Below, piece by piece: positions 1 to 9,123 of a stretch of DNA of 21,734 nt. The notes under the pieces were generated by a model, which saw nothing but the letters and a program-made list of their open reading frames with translations, was not told the DNA's origin and did not search any database. How positions within the stretch are numbered: the stretch's first letter is position 1; every line of letters starts with the position of its first letter. The stretch spans positions 1 through 21,734 of the forward strand of contig DJLG01000036.1 of assembly GCA_002434915.1 (NCBI GenBank), in the 5' to 3' direction. Position numbers and translations under genes: made by a program. The stretch comes from Proteobacteria bacterium UBA6522. GTDB taxonomy: Bacteria; Pseudomonadota; Gammaproteobacteria; Steroidobacterales; Rariloculaceae.

Positions 1-631
1 TAGGTGCAAACCCACCTTCATCTCCAACTGCCGTATTCAAACCATTTCTATCAAGGATTTTTCTCAAAGCATGAAATATTTCTGCTCCATAACGTAGGCC
101 TTCTGAAAAGTTAGGCGAACCTACCGGAAGAATCATGAACTCTTGAATATCAACGCTATTGTTTGCATGTGCTCCTCCATTAATGATATTCATCATTGGC
201 ACAGGCATTTCATAAGAATCTGCTTCCATAAGAAATTTATAAAACGGTTTTCCTGCCTCCTTGGCTGCAGCTTTGGCAGCTGCCAAGGATACAGCCAGCA
301 TTGAATTAGCTCCCAAATGACTTTTATTTGATGTTCCATCAAGATCAATAAGTATAGAATCAAGTTCCTGTTGATCTGTTACATCTAAACCAACCACTGC
401 TGCAGCGATATCATTATTTACGTTTCTCACAGCCAGAGAAACTCCCCTCCCTAGGTACCGGGATATATCACCATCTCGCAGTTCAACCGCTTCTCTTGAA
501 CCAGTTGATGCTCCAGATGGAGCAGACGCCCGACCATTAATTCCATTTTCAAGAACAACCTCAGCCTCTACAGTAGGATTACCTCTAGAATCTAATATCT
601 CGATTCCACTAACTTCCTTGATACGACTCAT
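1..631 (-). CDS. eno: Enolase, N-terminal 210 residues (3' end outside window)
   Basis: Enolase interconverts 2-phosphoglycerate and phosphoenolpyruvate in glycolysis and gluconeogenesis; it is cytoplasmic and Mg-dependent. The visible part opens MSRIKEVSGIEILDSRGNPT, typical of the family. It carries the mobile active-site loop SGASTGSREA (residues 39-48), the INGGAHANN segment followed by QEF (substrate binding and a catalytic glutamate), and ends within GDEGGFAP, whose Glu205 matches the catalytic Glu209 of the E. coli enzyme. The family is about 430 residues, so roughly half lies beyond base 1. The ATG at 629-631 has an AAGGAG Shine-Dalgarno at 637-642 with a 5-base spacer. It follows kdsA by 16 bases. 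The pyrG-kdsA-eno order is common in Gammaproteobacteria. Confidence 0.97.
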   Translation of the reverse strand, partial: MSRIKEVSGIEILDSRGNPTVEAEVVLENGINGRASAPSGASTGSREAVELRDGDISRYLGRGVSLAVRNVNNDIAAAVVGLDVTDQQELDSILIDLDGTSNKSHLGANSMLAVSLAAAKAAAKEAGKPFYKFLMEADSYEMPVPMMNIINGGAHANNSVDIQEFMILPVGSPNFSEGLRYGAEIFHALRKILDRNGLNTAVGDEGGFAP

Positions 632-647
632 CCTTACTCCTTAACTC

Positions 648-1481
648 CTAGTCAAGATGCTCTTCTAAACTACCTTCTTTTACTGCAATATCAATAGCCT
701 TCAACCGGATTAGCAAAGCTTTTAAGTTGCTTAAAGCCCATGAATTCGGGCCATCACTTTTCGCTTCATTTGGGTTTGGATGAGTTTCAAGAAACAATCC
801 AGCAATACCCGTAGCTACTGCTGCACGAGCTAACGGAGGTATAAGACGTCGATCACCTCCAGACATATCACCCTGACTACCTGGACGCTGAACCGAATGA
901 CCTGCATCAAAAATCACTGGGCATCCTGTTTGACGTAATGCAACAAGAGAGCGCATGTCGGCCACTAAATTATTATAACCAAACATATATCCTCTCTCAC
1001 AAACCATAATATTTTCATTACCTGTGGATTTGGCTTTATCTACAACATTAATCATTTCCCAAGGTGATAAAAATTGCCCCTTCTTAATATTTACAGGTTT
1101 ACCGCACGAAGCTACTGCTAGGATAAAATTTGTTTGTCGACACAAGAAAGATGGTGTTTGCATAACATCTACAACCGAAGCAACCTCGTTTAAAGGTGTA
1201 TCTTCATGTACATCTGTCAAAACTGGCAAACCAAGATCTGTCTTAACCGCCTCTAAAGCCTTTAGTCCATCTTCTACTCCAGGTCCTCTAAAGCTACTCA
1301 TAGATGAACGATTCGCTTTATCAAAGGAGGATTTAAAAATTAGAGGGATATCTAGCTCTGTAGTAATCTGCTGAAGCTCTGCAGCAATATCCAGTAAAAA
1401 AGATTCGCCCTCGATCACACAGGGCCCAGCAATTAGAAAAAAAGGGTTTGAGTTATCAGCATCAAAGGAACAGAGTTTCAT
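648..1481 (-). CDS. kdsA: 3-deoxy-D-manno-octulosonate 8-phosphate synthase, metal-dependent type
   Basis: KdsA condenses phosphoenolpyruvate with arabinose 5-phosphate to Kdo-8-phosphate, the precursor of the Kdo sugars of the LPS inner core. The 277-residue TIM-barrel protein shows KSSFDKANRSS (50-60), FRGPG (64-68), TDVHE (89-93), CRQTNF (114-119) and NIKKGQF (131-137). Cys21 (in IAGPC), His195, Glu232 and Asp243 coincide, at a constant offset of ten, with the metal ligands Cys11, His185, Glu222 and Asp233 of the Aquifex aeolicus enzyme. E. coli KdsA is metal-independent and has Asn in place of the Cys. The start overlaps the pyrG stop as ATGA (4 bases), so translation is probably coupled. 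PyrG makes the CTP later used to activate Kdo. Confidence 0.97.
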   Translation of the reverse strand: MKLCSFDADNSNPFFLIAGPCVIEGESFLLDIAAELQQITTELDIPLIFKSSFDKANRSSMSSFRGPGVEDGLKALEAVKTDLGLPVLTDVHEDTPLNEVASVVDVMQTPSFLCRQTNFILAVASCGKPVNIKKGQFLSPWEMINVVDKAKSTGNENIMVCERGYMFGYNNLVADMRSLVALRQTGCPVIFDAGHSVQRPGSQGDMSGGDRRLIPPLARAAVATGIAGLFLETHPNPNEAKSDGPNSWALSNLKALLIRLKAIDIAVKEGSLEEHLD

Positions 1482-3124
1482 GCACTATCATCTTTTTGTG
1501 TATTAGTTTCCTTACATGCACGCGCTGCAGAAACGAAGCTAATAAATAAGGGATGTCCATTTAATGGGTTAGAGGTGAATTCTGGATGAAATTGGCAAGC
1601 AAGGAACCAAGGATGTTCTGGTAGCTCAATCACCTCAACTAAACCATCTTTTGATACTCCTGAAAACGACAAGCCACTTTCTTTTAACTTATCAAGATAG
1701 TTATTATTAAATTCATAACGATGACGATGACGTTCATAAATAATCTCTTTTTTGTAAATAGAGTGGATGAGGCTATCTTCTGCAAGCTGGCAGTTTTGAG
1801 CGCCTAATCGCATTGAACCTCCAAGATCTGAGTCTTTACTGCGCTCCTCAGTCAAACCAGTTCGATCTCGCCACTCTGTAATTAGACCTATCACAGGATA
1901 GGGAGTTTTGGGAAAAAACTCAGTCGAGTGAGCATCATTCAAACACGAAACGTTACGAGCAAACTCAATAACTGCTATCTGCAACCCCAAACAAATTCCA
2001 AGATATGGAATTTTTGTTTCACGCGCTAATTTAACAGACTGAATCTTGCCCTCTATACCCCGTTCACCAAAACCCCCAGGAACAAGAATTGCATCCATAT
2101 CATATAGTTTGTCCATACCTTCTGATTCAAGGTCTTCAGCCTCAAAATAGTGAATATTGACGCGTGTTTTTGTATGAATTCCAGCGTGCATAAGAGCTTC
2201 AGTAAGAGAGATATAAGCATCTTTCAGATTGACATATTTTCCAACCATGGCTATGTCGACCTCAGCTTCTGGGTGCGCCTTAGCATCAACTACTGATTGC
2301 CATTTAGAGAGATCTGCGGAAGCCACTTCAAGACGCAACTTATCAACAACGATCTCATCAAGCCCCTGTTCTTTAAGCATTAGGGGAATTTTATATAAAT
2401 CATCTACATCTACTGCAGAAATAACCGCTCGTTGCTCTACATTAGTAAATAAAGCAATTTTTGCTTGCTGGTCTAGAGGTAAAAACTGTTCTGAGCGACA
2501 TACCAAAACATCTGGTTGAATACCTATTGATCGTAATTCTTTAACCGAGTGTTGTGTGGGTTTAGTCTTAATTTCAGACGAGGCTGCAATGTAAGGTACT
2601 AAAGTAAGATGAATATAAACCGCTCGTTCACGTCCCAACTCCACGCCTAGCTGTCTAATTGCTTCAAGAAACGGTAAGGATTCGATATCACCAACTGTTC
2701 CGCCTATTTCAACCATACAAATATCAGCATCACCAGCGCTTTTTATTACACTCTTTTTTATCTCATCAGTAATATGTGGGATGACCTGAACAGTCGCTCC
2801 CAAATAATCACCACGACGCTCCTTCGCAATGACATTGCTATAAATTCTTCCAGTAGTAAAATTGCTATCGCTACCCGTTTTAGTACTAACGAATCGCTCG
2901 TAGTGCCCAAGATCAAGGTCTGTCTCAGTTCCATCCTCAGTAACAAACACTTCACCATGCTGGAATGGACTCATAGTACCCGGATCGACATTGATATATG
3001 GATCCAACTTTGTCATTCGTACGGTAAGCCCACGCGCTTCCAAAATTGCACCAAGAGAAGCAGCAGTAATACCCTTCCCTAAAGATGAAACAACCCCACC
3101 TGTAATAAAAATGAATTGTGTCAT
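1478..3124 (-). CDS. pyrG: CTP synthase (glutamine-hydrolysing)
   Basis: PyrG converts UTP, ATP and glutamine to CTP, the last step of de novo pyrimidine nucleotide synthesis. The 548 residues are close to the usual ~545. The N-terminal synthetase domain has the P-loop GGVVSSLGKG (9-18), KLDPYINVDPGTM (39-51) and EDGTETDLDLGHYERF (63-78). The C-terminal class I glutamine amidotransferase domain has GGFGERG (350-356), the nucleophile Cys378 in YLGICLGLQ, and His513 and Glu515 in QFHPEF. The ATG at 3124 lies just after a G-rich Shine-Dalgarno-like stretch. A 96-base AT-rich gap separates it from tilS upstream. It overlaps kdsA by 4 bases. Identification is secure. Confidence 0.98.
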   Translation of the reverse strand: MTQFIFITGGVVSSLGKGITAASLGAILEARGLTVRMTKLDPYINVDPGTMSPFQHGEVFVTEDGTETDLDLGHYERFVSTKTGSDSNFTTGRIYSNVIAKERRGDYLGATVQVIPHITDEIKKSVIKSAGDADICMVEIGGTVGDIESLPFLEAIRQLGVELGRERAVYIHLTLVPYIAASSEIKTKPTQHSVKELRSIGIQPDVLVCRSEQFLPLDQQAKIALFTNVEQRAVISAVDVDDLYKIPLMLKEQGLDEIVVDKLRLEVASADLSKWQSVVDAKAHPEAEVDIAMVGKYVNLKDAYISLTEALMHAGIHTKTRVNIHYFEAEDLESEGMDKLYDMDAILVPGGFGERGIEGKIQSVKLARETKIPYLGICLGLQIAVIEFARNVSCLNDAHSTEFFPKTPYPVIGLITEWRDRTGLTEERSKDSDLGGSMRLGAQNCQLAEDSLIHSIYKKEIIYERHRHRYEFNNNYLDKLKESGLSFSGVSKDGLVEVIELPEHPWFLACQFHPEFTSNPLNGHPLFISFVSAARACKETNTQKDDSA

Positions 3125-3220
3125 TCCCCATCCATATTCATTTAAAAAATTCCAGGGCCAAGAAATCGCCCAAAATGGCTTTACAAACTACCAAAAGAAG
3201 CCTGCCACGACCACCCCAAT

Positions 3221-4549
3221 TTAAGTCACAGAGGGATGATTAGTCCATAAAACCTGCCATCTAGGCTTGGTTTCTTGGACTTCCTCGGCCACAGCAGAAA
3301 TCCATAAGTCACCTACTGCAACAAGCTCATCATCTTTATAAATCAGTGGAATACGGTCTCTTAACCAAGGAGGCACCCCAGTTTCCTGAAACCACTTCTT
3401 TAGTGGACGATTATATTTATAGCATAGAGGCTTGAAACACTCACCACCCATACGAAAACGTATGCTGAAGCCTTTTTTTACCCAAATATCCGGAAGTCCT
3501 TTCCCAGTCGTTGGTATAAGAGCAATGTTACCTTCAGGTCCAGACCAAGGCTTATCCTCTGTAAGTTCACCTATATAACCATCTCCCGAACTCTGCATAA
3601 AAGGAGCAAAAATATGCAAAATACCTCGATAAATACGTCCTTCCCCACCCGGCCACTTAACTTGAGTCTCAGCATCAATGCGCTGAACCTCTAAACCCTT
3701 AATTAAATTGTCCATTTGAGCAGAATCAGGAAGAGGTAAACCAGCTTTCCTAATCAAATAACGAAGTACATTCTTCTGCCGAGATACTGGAATTTCAAGT
3801 AAGGTGGCCTGAGGTATTCGGGCTGGATCAAGAATATCAGCACTATCCGTCTCCGCTACACTATCAAGAATTTCCTGGGCATCAACCATCTGACGGGCCA
3901 ACCTCTCTGCGGTCTTACCGCCTGATGGCCAACGAGTGATAACCTGCGACAAAACTTTTTTTCGAAGAAAGTTACGATCAAACCTCTCATCTATATTCAT
4001 AGGGTCATCAAGCCACCTGAGCTTCCAATTAGCTCCAACCTCTTGAATTTCTCTACGTGTCACATTAAGTAATGGTCTTCCTAAAAAACCATTTCCAAAA
4101 CGCCTAAAACTAGCAATACCTCGCATTCCCTTAACACCACTTCCACGAAGCAACCTAAATAATAATGTTTCTAACTGATCATCCGCATGATGAGCAGTTA
4201 ATAAGATCTCACCAGGCAATAATAAATCCTTAAGAGCCTGATACCGGGCCTCTCGAGCTAAGGCTTCGAGACTATGACCAGGTTGATTTTTTATTTGGAC
4301 TCTAGAACTTACATATTCAACCCCCAACGCACTTGCAGTTTCACTACAGTGTTCTTCCCATTTACATGAATTCACATGAAGGTCATGATCAATATGAGCT
4401 GCACGAACTGAACAAATAGGCCCCAATCGCTGCATAGCGGCTAGCAGAACTGAGGAATCCAATCCACCACTAAAAGCCACTAAATAACTATTTGAGTTCG
4501 AAGGAAATTCAGAAAGACACTGCCTGAAAAGCTTGAGAAACGTTTCCAT
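3221..4549 (-). CDS. tilS: tRNA(Ile)-lysidine synthetase
   Basis: TilS attaches lysine to C34 of the tRNA-Ile with a CAU anticodon, using ATP, so that it reads AUA rather than AUG; it is normally essential. The PP-loop motif SGGLDSS marks the N-type ATP pyrophosphatase domain near the N terminus, followed by LLTAHHADDQLETLLFRLLR, a strong TilS signature. The C-terminal part (FRMGGECFKPL, RPLKKWFQE, PPWLRDRIPL, VAVGDLWIS) is the TilS substrate-binding domain. I start at ATG 4549 (442 residues; E. coli about 432), preceded by GGTGGAG. An in-frame GTG at 4573 would add eight residues (MGIIQVEP) but has no clear Shine-Dalgarno. It lies between accA and pyrG, as in Pseudomonas. Confidence 0.94.
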   Translation of the reverse strand: METFLKLFRQCLSEFPSNSNSYLVAFSGGLDSSVLLAAMQRLGPICSVRAAHIDHDLHVNSCKWEEHCSETASALGVEYVSSRVQIKNQPGHSLEALAREARYQALKDLLLPGEILLTAHHADDQLETLLFRLLRGSGVKGMRGIASFRRFGNGFLGRPLLNVTRREIQEVGANWKLRWLDDPMNIDERFDRNFLRKKVLSQVITRWPSGGKTAERLARQMVDAQEILDSVAETDSADILDPARIPQATLLEIPVSRQKNVLRYLIRKAGLPLPDSAQMDNLIKGLEVQRIDAETQVKWPGGEGRIYRGILHIFAPFMQSSGDGYIGELTEDKPWSGPEGNIALIPTTGKGLPDIWVKKGFSIRFRMGGECFKPLCYKYNRPLKKWFQETGVPPWLRDRIPLIYKDDELVAVGDLWISAVAEEVQETKPRWQVLWTNHPSVT

Positions 4550-4609
4550 AGGCTCCACCTGAATTATACCCACAAGCCAAGAAAGACTATAAACCTAATA
4601 AGCTCAGGG

Positions 4610-5569
4610 CTAACCCTCTTTATATGATCCGTAATCTGCTAACCGACGTCGACGTTTTTTTATTAAAGCACTGATTGAAAAAGACTGTAGTTCATTAGAT
4701 GCGCTAAGAAGAGAGCTTTTAAGGGATTCTGCTATTTCTTGTGTATCACGATGAGCCCCACCTAAGGGCTCTGGAATTACCTCATCGACCAAACCAAGCT
4801 TTAAAAGCCGCTCAGCTGTTATTCCAAGAGACTCGGCTGCTGTTTCGGCTTTATCTGAACTTTTCCATAAAATAGATGCACAACCTTCAGGTGAAATAAC
4901 AGAATAAATGCTGTATTGAAACATAAGCACTTTATCAGCCACGCCGATTGCTAACGCACCACCTGAACCTCCCTCACCAATTACCGCACAAATAATTGGC
5001 ACCTGGAGACTTGCCATATTTAATAGATTTCGAGCAATTGCCTCACTCTGTCCTCGCTCCTCTGCTCCTATGCCAGGATAAGCACCTGGAGTATCCACAA
5101 ATGTGATCAAAGGAAGCTTGAATTTCTCTGCTAAAGTCATCAACCTTAGTGCCTTACGATAACCTTCGGGTCTTGCCATACCGTAGTTTCTATAGACCCG
5201 TTCTTTCGTATCACGTCCCTTTTGATGACCTAGCACCATAACGGGTTGTCCCTCTAACCTCGCCATCCCACCAACTATTGCAGGATCATCTGCATACATT
5301 CGGTCCCCATGGAGTTCTTGGAAATCCGTAAAGCATCGAGAAATATAATCCAGCAAATATGGGCGTTGGGGGTGGCGTGCTAACTGAGTTATCTGCCAAG
5401 AAGATAAACGGGAAAAAATATCTCGCGTTAATACTTCACTCTTTTTTCTCAACCTGCCAATCTCTTCGCTGATATTCACCTCAGAATCATTACCAACGAA
5501 CTTTAGCTCATCAATCTTCGCCTCAAGCTCAGCAATAGGTTGTTCAAAATCAAGAAAATTAAGATCCAT
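4610..5569 (-). CDS. accA: Acetyl-CoA carboxylase carboxyltransferase subunit alpha
   Basis: AccA pairs with AccD to move the carboxyl group from carboxybiotin (on AccB) to acetyl-CoA, giving malonyl-CoA, the first committed step of fatty-acid synthesis. The 319 residues equal the E. coli length. Family motifs include GHQKGRDTKERVYRNYGM, FVDTPGAYPGIGAEERGQSE, GEGGSGGALAIG and ISPEGCASILWK, which form the crotonase-like carboxyltransferase fold. The N-terminal LDFEQPIAELEAKIDEL helix is also typical. The ATG at 5569 follows AAGG with a short AT spacer. An 80-base AT-rich gap separates it from dnaE; I find no convincing -35/-10 pair there. The partner accD is not in this window, as is usual. 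Malonyl-CoA feeds the acyl-ACP used by the lpx genes nearby. Confidence 0.98.
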   Translation of the reverse strand: MDLNFLDFEQPIAELEAKIDELKFVGNDSEVNISEEIGRLRKKSEVLTRDIFSRLSSWQITQLARHPQRPYLLDYISRCFTDFQELHGDRMYADDPAIVGGMARLEGQPVMVLGHQKGRDTKERVYRNYGMARPEGYRKALRLMTLAEKFKLPLITFVDTPGAYPGIGAEERGQSEAIARNLLNMASLQVPIICAVIGEGGSGGALAIGVADKVLMFQYSIYSVISPEGCASILWKSSDKAETAAESLGITAERLLKLGLVDEVIPEPLGGAHRDTQEIAESLKSSLLSASNELQSFSISALIKKRRRRLADYGSYKEG

Positions 5570-5649
5570 TTAACGACCTTACCTGTATGAATATAAAGCT
5601 GACAAGCAAACAAAATATAAAATTCAAAATAATCATCTTAAGAGTTTTA

Positions 5650-8600
5650 TTACACAAAATGCTTTGGGTAGTGTATGGAGTAACTTTCAGAACCAAGCAA
5701 CAATCCTAATCTTTCACGTAACTCACGAGTTGGCCTAACTGTCCAGTGATCGCCTAATGTCAGAGATGCGCGTGCAGTTGGTCCAGCATACTCTAAACAA
5801 ACCTCACAGTGACCATTCGTGAATGGCTGAAGAGTCTCCTTAAGATCAATTAAAAAATCGGTATTACTATTTTCTGGCCATTGAATAGTTATACGCTTTG
5901 CATACTCTTCTATCTTATCATCCACTAGTTTTATCCGTTGAGCTGTAACTTGCCATGCGTTCGAGAACTCGTCGAACCGAAGCTGACCTTCAACAACCAA
6001 TGCAACATCTTTGATAATTAAATGTCTACACTGATTATAAACATCATCAAACAGCACAACCTCTAGTCGATCAGTATTATCATCTAAAATCATACATACT
6101 CTACTGCGACGGCGAAAAAAATCGACAACCAGCCCAGCTACAATAATTTCTTTTCGCTCTCCATTTTTTCTGCTCTTACCACCTTCCGGAAGAGCCTTAA
6201 TTAAGTTTTCTATCGAACCATGAGTGAAATGCGTACAATGGTTTGTATAATTATCAAAGGGATGGCCTGTCAAATAAAGGCCTAAGCTTTCTCTTTCAGC
6301 ACCCAATCTTTCACGCTCACTCCAATCAGGAACCCTTGTTAGAAGTTGATCGAATTCAGAAGTTGTATCCTGTTCAGCAAATAGAGTTCCTTGGCCTACC
6401 GCATTTGCGTGAGCAGTATGCTCAGCTAATTTAAGGACGCTAGGAATGGCAGCCATCAGTGTTGCTCTGTTTTCGCCAAAATCGTCAAGAGCACCTGATC
6501 GAGTTAATGCTTCTAGAACTCGCTTATTAAGCCTTTCAACCCTTCTGCACAAATCTGGTAATCCAACAAAAACCCCATGGGCTTTCCGCTCTGTAACTAT
6601 GTTATCGATAACAGCCTGACCAACGCCCTTTATAGCTCCTAAACCGTACCGTATTGAGCCACTATCAATAACCATGAATTCAAATAAAGACGTATTAATA
6701 TTCGGTAACTCAAGCGTAATATCAAACTGAGAACAATCGTGTTTTAATACAAAAAGTTTATCAGTGTTATCCGCATCGGCAGTGAGCACCGCCGCCATAA
6801 AATCTGCAGGATAATGCTTCTTTAGCCAAGCAGTCTGATAGGCAATGAGGGCATAGGCGGCTGAATGAGACTTATTAAACCCATAACCCGCAAACTTTTC
6901 CATCAAATCAAATATCTTCCCAGAAACACTCGTGCTTATATTCTGCTTAGCAGCACCCTCTATAAATATTGAGCGCTGTTGTTCCATTTCTTCAGGCTTT
7001 TTCTTGCCCATAGCGCGTCTTAGTAAATCCGCCCCTCCAAGCGAATAACCCGCCATTACTCTAGCAATCTGCATAACCTGCTCCTGATACAGAATTACGC
7101 CATAAGTTTCCTTTAATATAGGCTCAAGAGTTGGATGGAAATAATCAATAGGACTAGAATTATTTCCGTGCCTACGATCTATAAAGTCTTTGACCATACC
7201 AGACTCAAGAGGGCCTGGACGATATAAAGCAAGAAGCGCAACCAAATCATCTAGGCAATCTGGTTGAAGCTCTTTTATCCATCGACGCATACCAAATGAT
7301 TCCAACTGAAAAATACTTGTAGTAGACCCACTCCTCAAAAGCTTATAAGTATGTGAATCACCTTGGGGAATCTGAGCTGCCTGAATCGGCTTCTCACCCT
7401 TCTTCTCTCTATTCAGATTAATTGACTTCAATGCTCTATCAATAATCGTTAATGTTTTTAACCCTAAAAAATCGAACTTTACAAGCCCAAGGGATTCAAC
7501 ATCATTTTTATCAAGTTGTGTCAGCATGCCACCACCTGGTTCACAGTAAAGAGGCATAAACTCGGTCAATGGCTGAGGTGCAATGACAATTCCACCTGCA
7601 TGAGTTCCTGCATTCCTAGCGAGCCCCTCAAGTTGTTGAGCTAAATTAATTAAGTTGCTGACTTCTTCCTCTGAATTGTAAAGTCCTTTTAACTCCTCGT
7701 TCTTAGATAATGCATCCTCAAGGGTAATTCCAATTTCAAAGGGAATTAGCTTCGCAATACGATCAACATAACCATATGGCATACCAAGCACTCGGCCCAC
7801 GTCCCTTACAACTGCACGTGCAGCCATTGTCCCAAAAGTAATGATTTGAGAGACACGATCACGACCATAACGTTCAGCCACATAATCAATAACGCGATCT
7901 CGACCATCAATACAGAAGTCGATATCAAAATCTGGCATAGAAACACGCTCTGGATTTAAAAACCGCTCGAAGAGAAGGTCGTGCTCTATCGGATCAAGAT
8001 CGGTAATACCAAGAACATAAGCCACTAAAGACCCTGCTCCAGAACCACGACCTGGTCCTACAGGAATGTCGTTCTCCCGTGCCCAGCTAATAAAATCTGC
8101 GACTATTAGGAAATACCCTGCAAAACCCATATCACAGATCACATCAATCTCTTGCTCTAGCCTACCTTCATAGTTTGCATATTCTTCTGAACTAATCCTC
8201 TTTATTGATAGTCCTCGAGTCGCAAGCCCACCATTAGCCTGTTCCCTAAGGTAAACAGCTGGACTCTTGCCATCAGGAACACTTAAATCTGGCAGACATG
8301 GTTGGCCCAAAGATAATTGGAAGCTACATCGTTGTGCGATACTGAAACTATTAAAAATCGCCTCCGGAAGATCAGAAAAAACCTCAGCCATCTCTGTTGG
8401 GGACTTTAAGTATTGTTCTTCGGTATAGTTCCTAGGCCGTGTAGGATCATCCAACGTCCGTCCCTGCTGAATACAGATTCTAGCCTCATGTGCCTCAAAG
8501 TCAGTTCGCTGAATAAACCTAACGTCATTCGTCGCTACAATTGGTATTGCACGTTGGCTTGCAATATTAACTGCACGAGTCACATGGATATTTTCATCTG

Positions 8601-9123
8601 TCCGTCCAACCCTATGAAGCTCTATATAGAACCTACCCGGAAAACGTGTTGTCCATTCGTCCAAAACTTTTATGGCATTATCAGGCTTAGCACTCAGAAG
8701 GGCTCTGCCAACCTCGCCAAACTGTCCCCCTGAAAGAGCAATTAGACCTTCAAGACTATCGGGTTTAAACCATTCCTTAAGAAGGATTGTCTGAGCATGC
8801 TGCCTACCCTCTATATAACCAAGCGTCAATAATCGACTCAGGTTTCTGAAACCCTCTCTATTTGCACATAAGAGTGAAAGCCGGCAGGGATTTGTATCTT
8901 CTGTCGATTCACCCACGAAAACATCTGCACCAATTATTGGTTTGATACCTTGCTTAATCGCAGTTCGGTAAAACTTGACCATAGCAAACACGTTACTTTG
9001 ATCAGTAAGTGCAACAGCAGGCATCTGCATCTTCACAATCTGATCCAACATGTCTGGAACTCGCACAAGACCGTCTACGAGTGAGTACTCACTGTGCAAG
9101 GTTAAATGAACGTAATCAACCAT
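5650..9123 (-). CDS. dnaE: DNA polymerase III subunit alpha
   Basis: Catalytic subunit of the replicative DNA polymerase. From the ATG at 9123 it has 1157 residues, close to E. coli DnaE (1160). Order: PHP domain (HLTLHSEYSLVDG at the start), palm and fingers with GPGRGSGAGSLVAY (about 356-369) and PDFDIDF (catalytic Asp398 and Asp400), then VKFDFLGLKTL (third catalytic Asp551), the YRPGPLESGMV and QEQVMQIA segments, and C-terminal OB and tail domains. QGTLF (about 911-915) fits the beta-clamp binding motif. The PHP metal ligands look lost (no HxH; TDQSN where active forms have TDHGN), so proofreading probably comes from a separate epsilon subunit, as in E. coli. The ATG overlaps the rnhB stop by 8 bases. 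A GTG at 9135 is possible, but homology (M-x-x-x-VHL-x-x-HS) favours the ATG. Confidence 0.98.
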   Translation of the reverse strand: MVDYVHLTLHSEYSLVDGLVRVPDMLDQIVKMQMPAVALTDQSNVFAMVKFYRTAIKQGIKPIIGADVFVGESTEDTNPCRLSLLCANREGFRNLSRLLTLGYIEGRQHAQTILLKEWFKPDSLEGLIALSGGQFGEVGRALLSAKPDNAIKVLDEWTTRFPGRFYIELHRVGRTDENIHVTRAVNIASQRAIPIVATNDVRFIQRTDFEAHEARICIQQGRTLDDPTRPRNYTEEQYLKSPTEMAEVFSDLPEAIFNSFSIAQRCSFQLSLGQPCLPDLSVPDGKSPAVYLREQANGGLATRGLSIKRISSEEYANYEGRLEQEIDVICDMGFAGYFLIVADFISWARENDIPVGPGRGSGAGSLVAYVLGITDLDPIEHDLLFERFLNPERVSMPDFDIDFCIDGRDRVIDYVAERYGRDRVSQIITFGTMAARAVVRDVGRVLGMPYGYVDRIAKLIPFEIGITLEDALSKNEELKGLYNSEEEVSNLINLAQQLEGLARNAGTHAGGIVIAPQPLTEFMPLYCEPGGGMLTQLDKNDVESLGLVKFDFLGLKTLTIIDRALKSINLNREKKGEKPIQAAQIPQGDSHTYKLLRSGSTTSIFQLESFGMRRWIKELQPDCLDDLVALLALYRPGPLESGMVKDFIDRRHGNNSSPIDYFHPTLEPILKETYGVILYQEQVMQIARVMAGYSLGGADLLRRAMGKKKPEEMEQQRSIFIEGAAKQNISTSVSGKIFDLMEKFAGYGFNKSHSAAYALIAYQTAWLKKHYPADFMAAVLTADADNTDKLFVLKHDCSQFDITLELPNINTSLFEFMVIDSGSIRYGLGAIKGVGQAVIDNIVTERKAHGVFVGLPDLCRRVERLNKRVLEALTRSGALDDFGENRATLMAAIPSVLKLAEHTAHANAVGQGTLFAEQDTTSEFDQLLTRVPDWSERERLGAERESLGLYLTGHPFDNYTNHCTHFTHGSIENLIKALPEGGKSRKNGERKEIIVAGLVVDFFRRRSRVCMILDDNTDRLEVVLFDDVYNQCRHLIIKDVALVVEGQLRFDEFSNAWQVTAQRIKLVDDKIEEYAKRITIQWPENSNTDFLIDLKETLQPFTNGHCEVCLEYAGPTARASLTLGDHWTVRPTRELRERLGLLLGSESYSIHYPKHFV

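Noticed and set aside
1024..1374. 116-codon open frame on the plus strand, antisense to kdsA
   Set aside because: It lies wholly within a clearly coding minus-strand gene and its product has no recognisable feature. The other plus-strand frames in the window are likewise shadows of minus-strand genes.
3144..3171. GGGC/GCCC hairpin followed by six T on the minus strand before pyrG, as an intrinsic terminator
   Set aside because: The stem is only 4 bp with a 9-base loop, and five bases separate it from the T-run; too weak to call.
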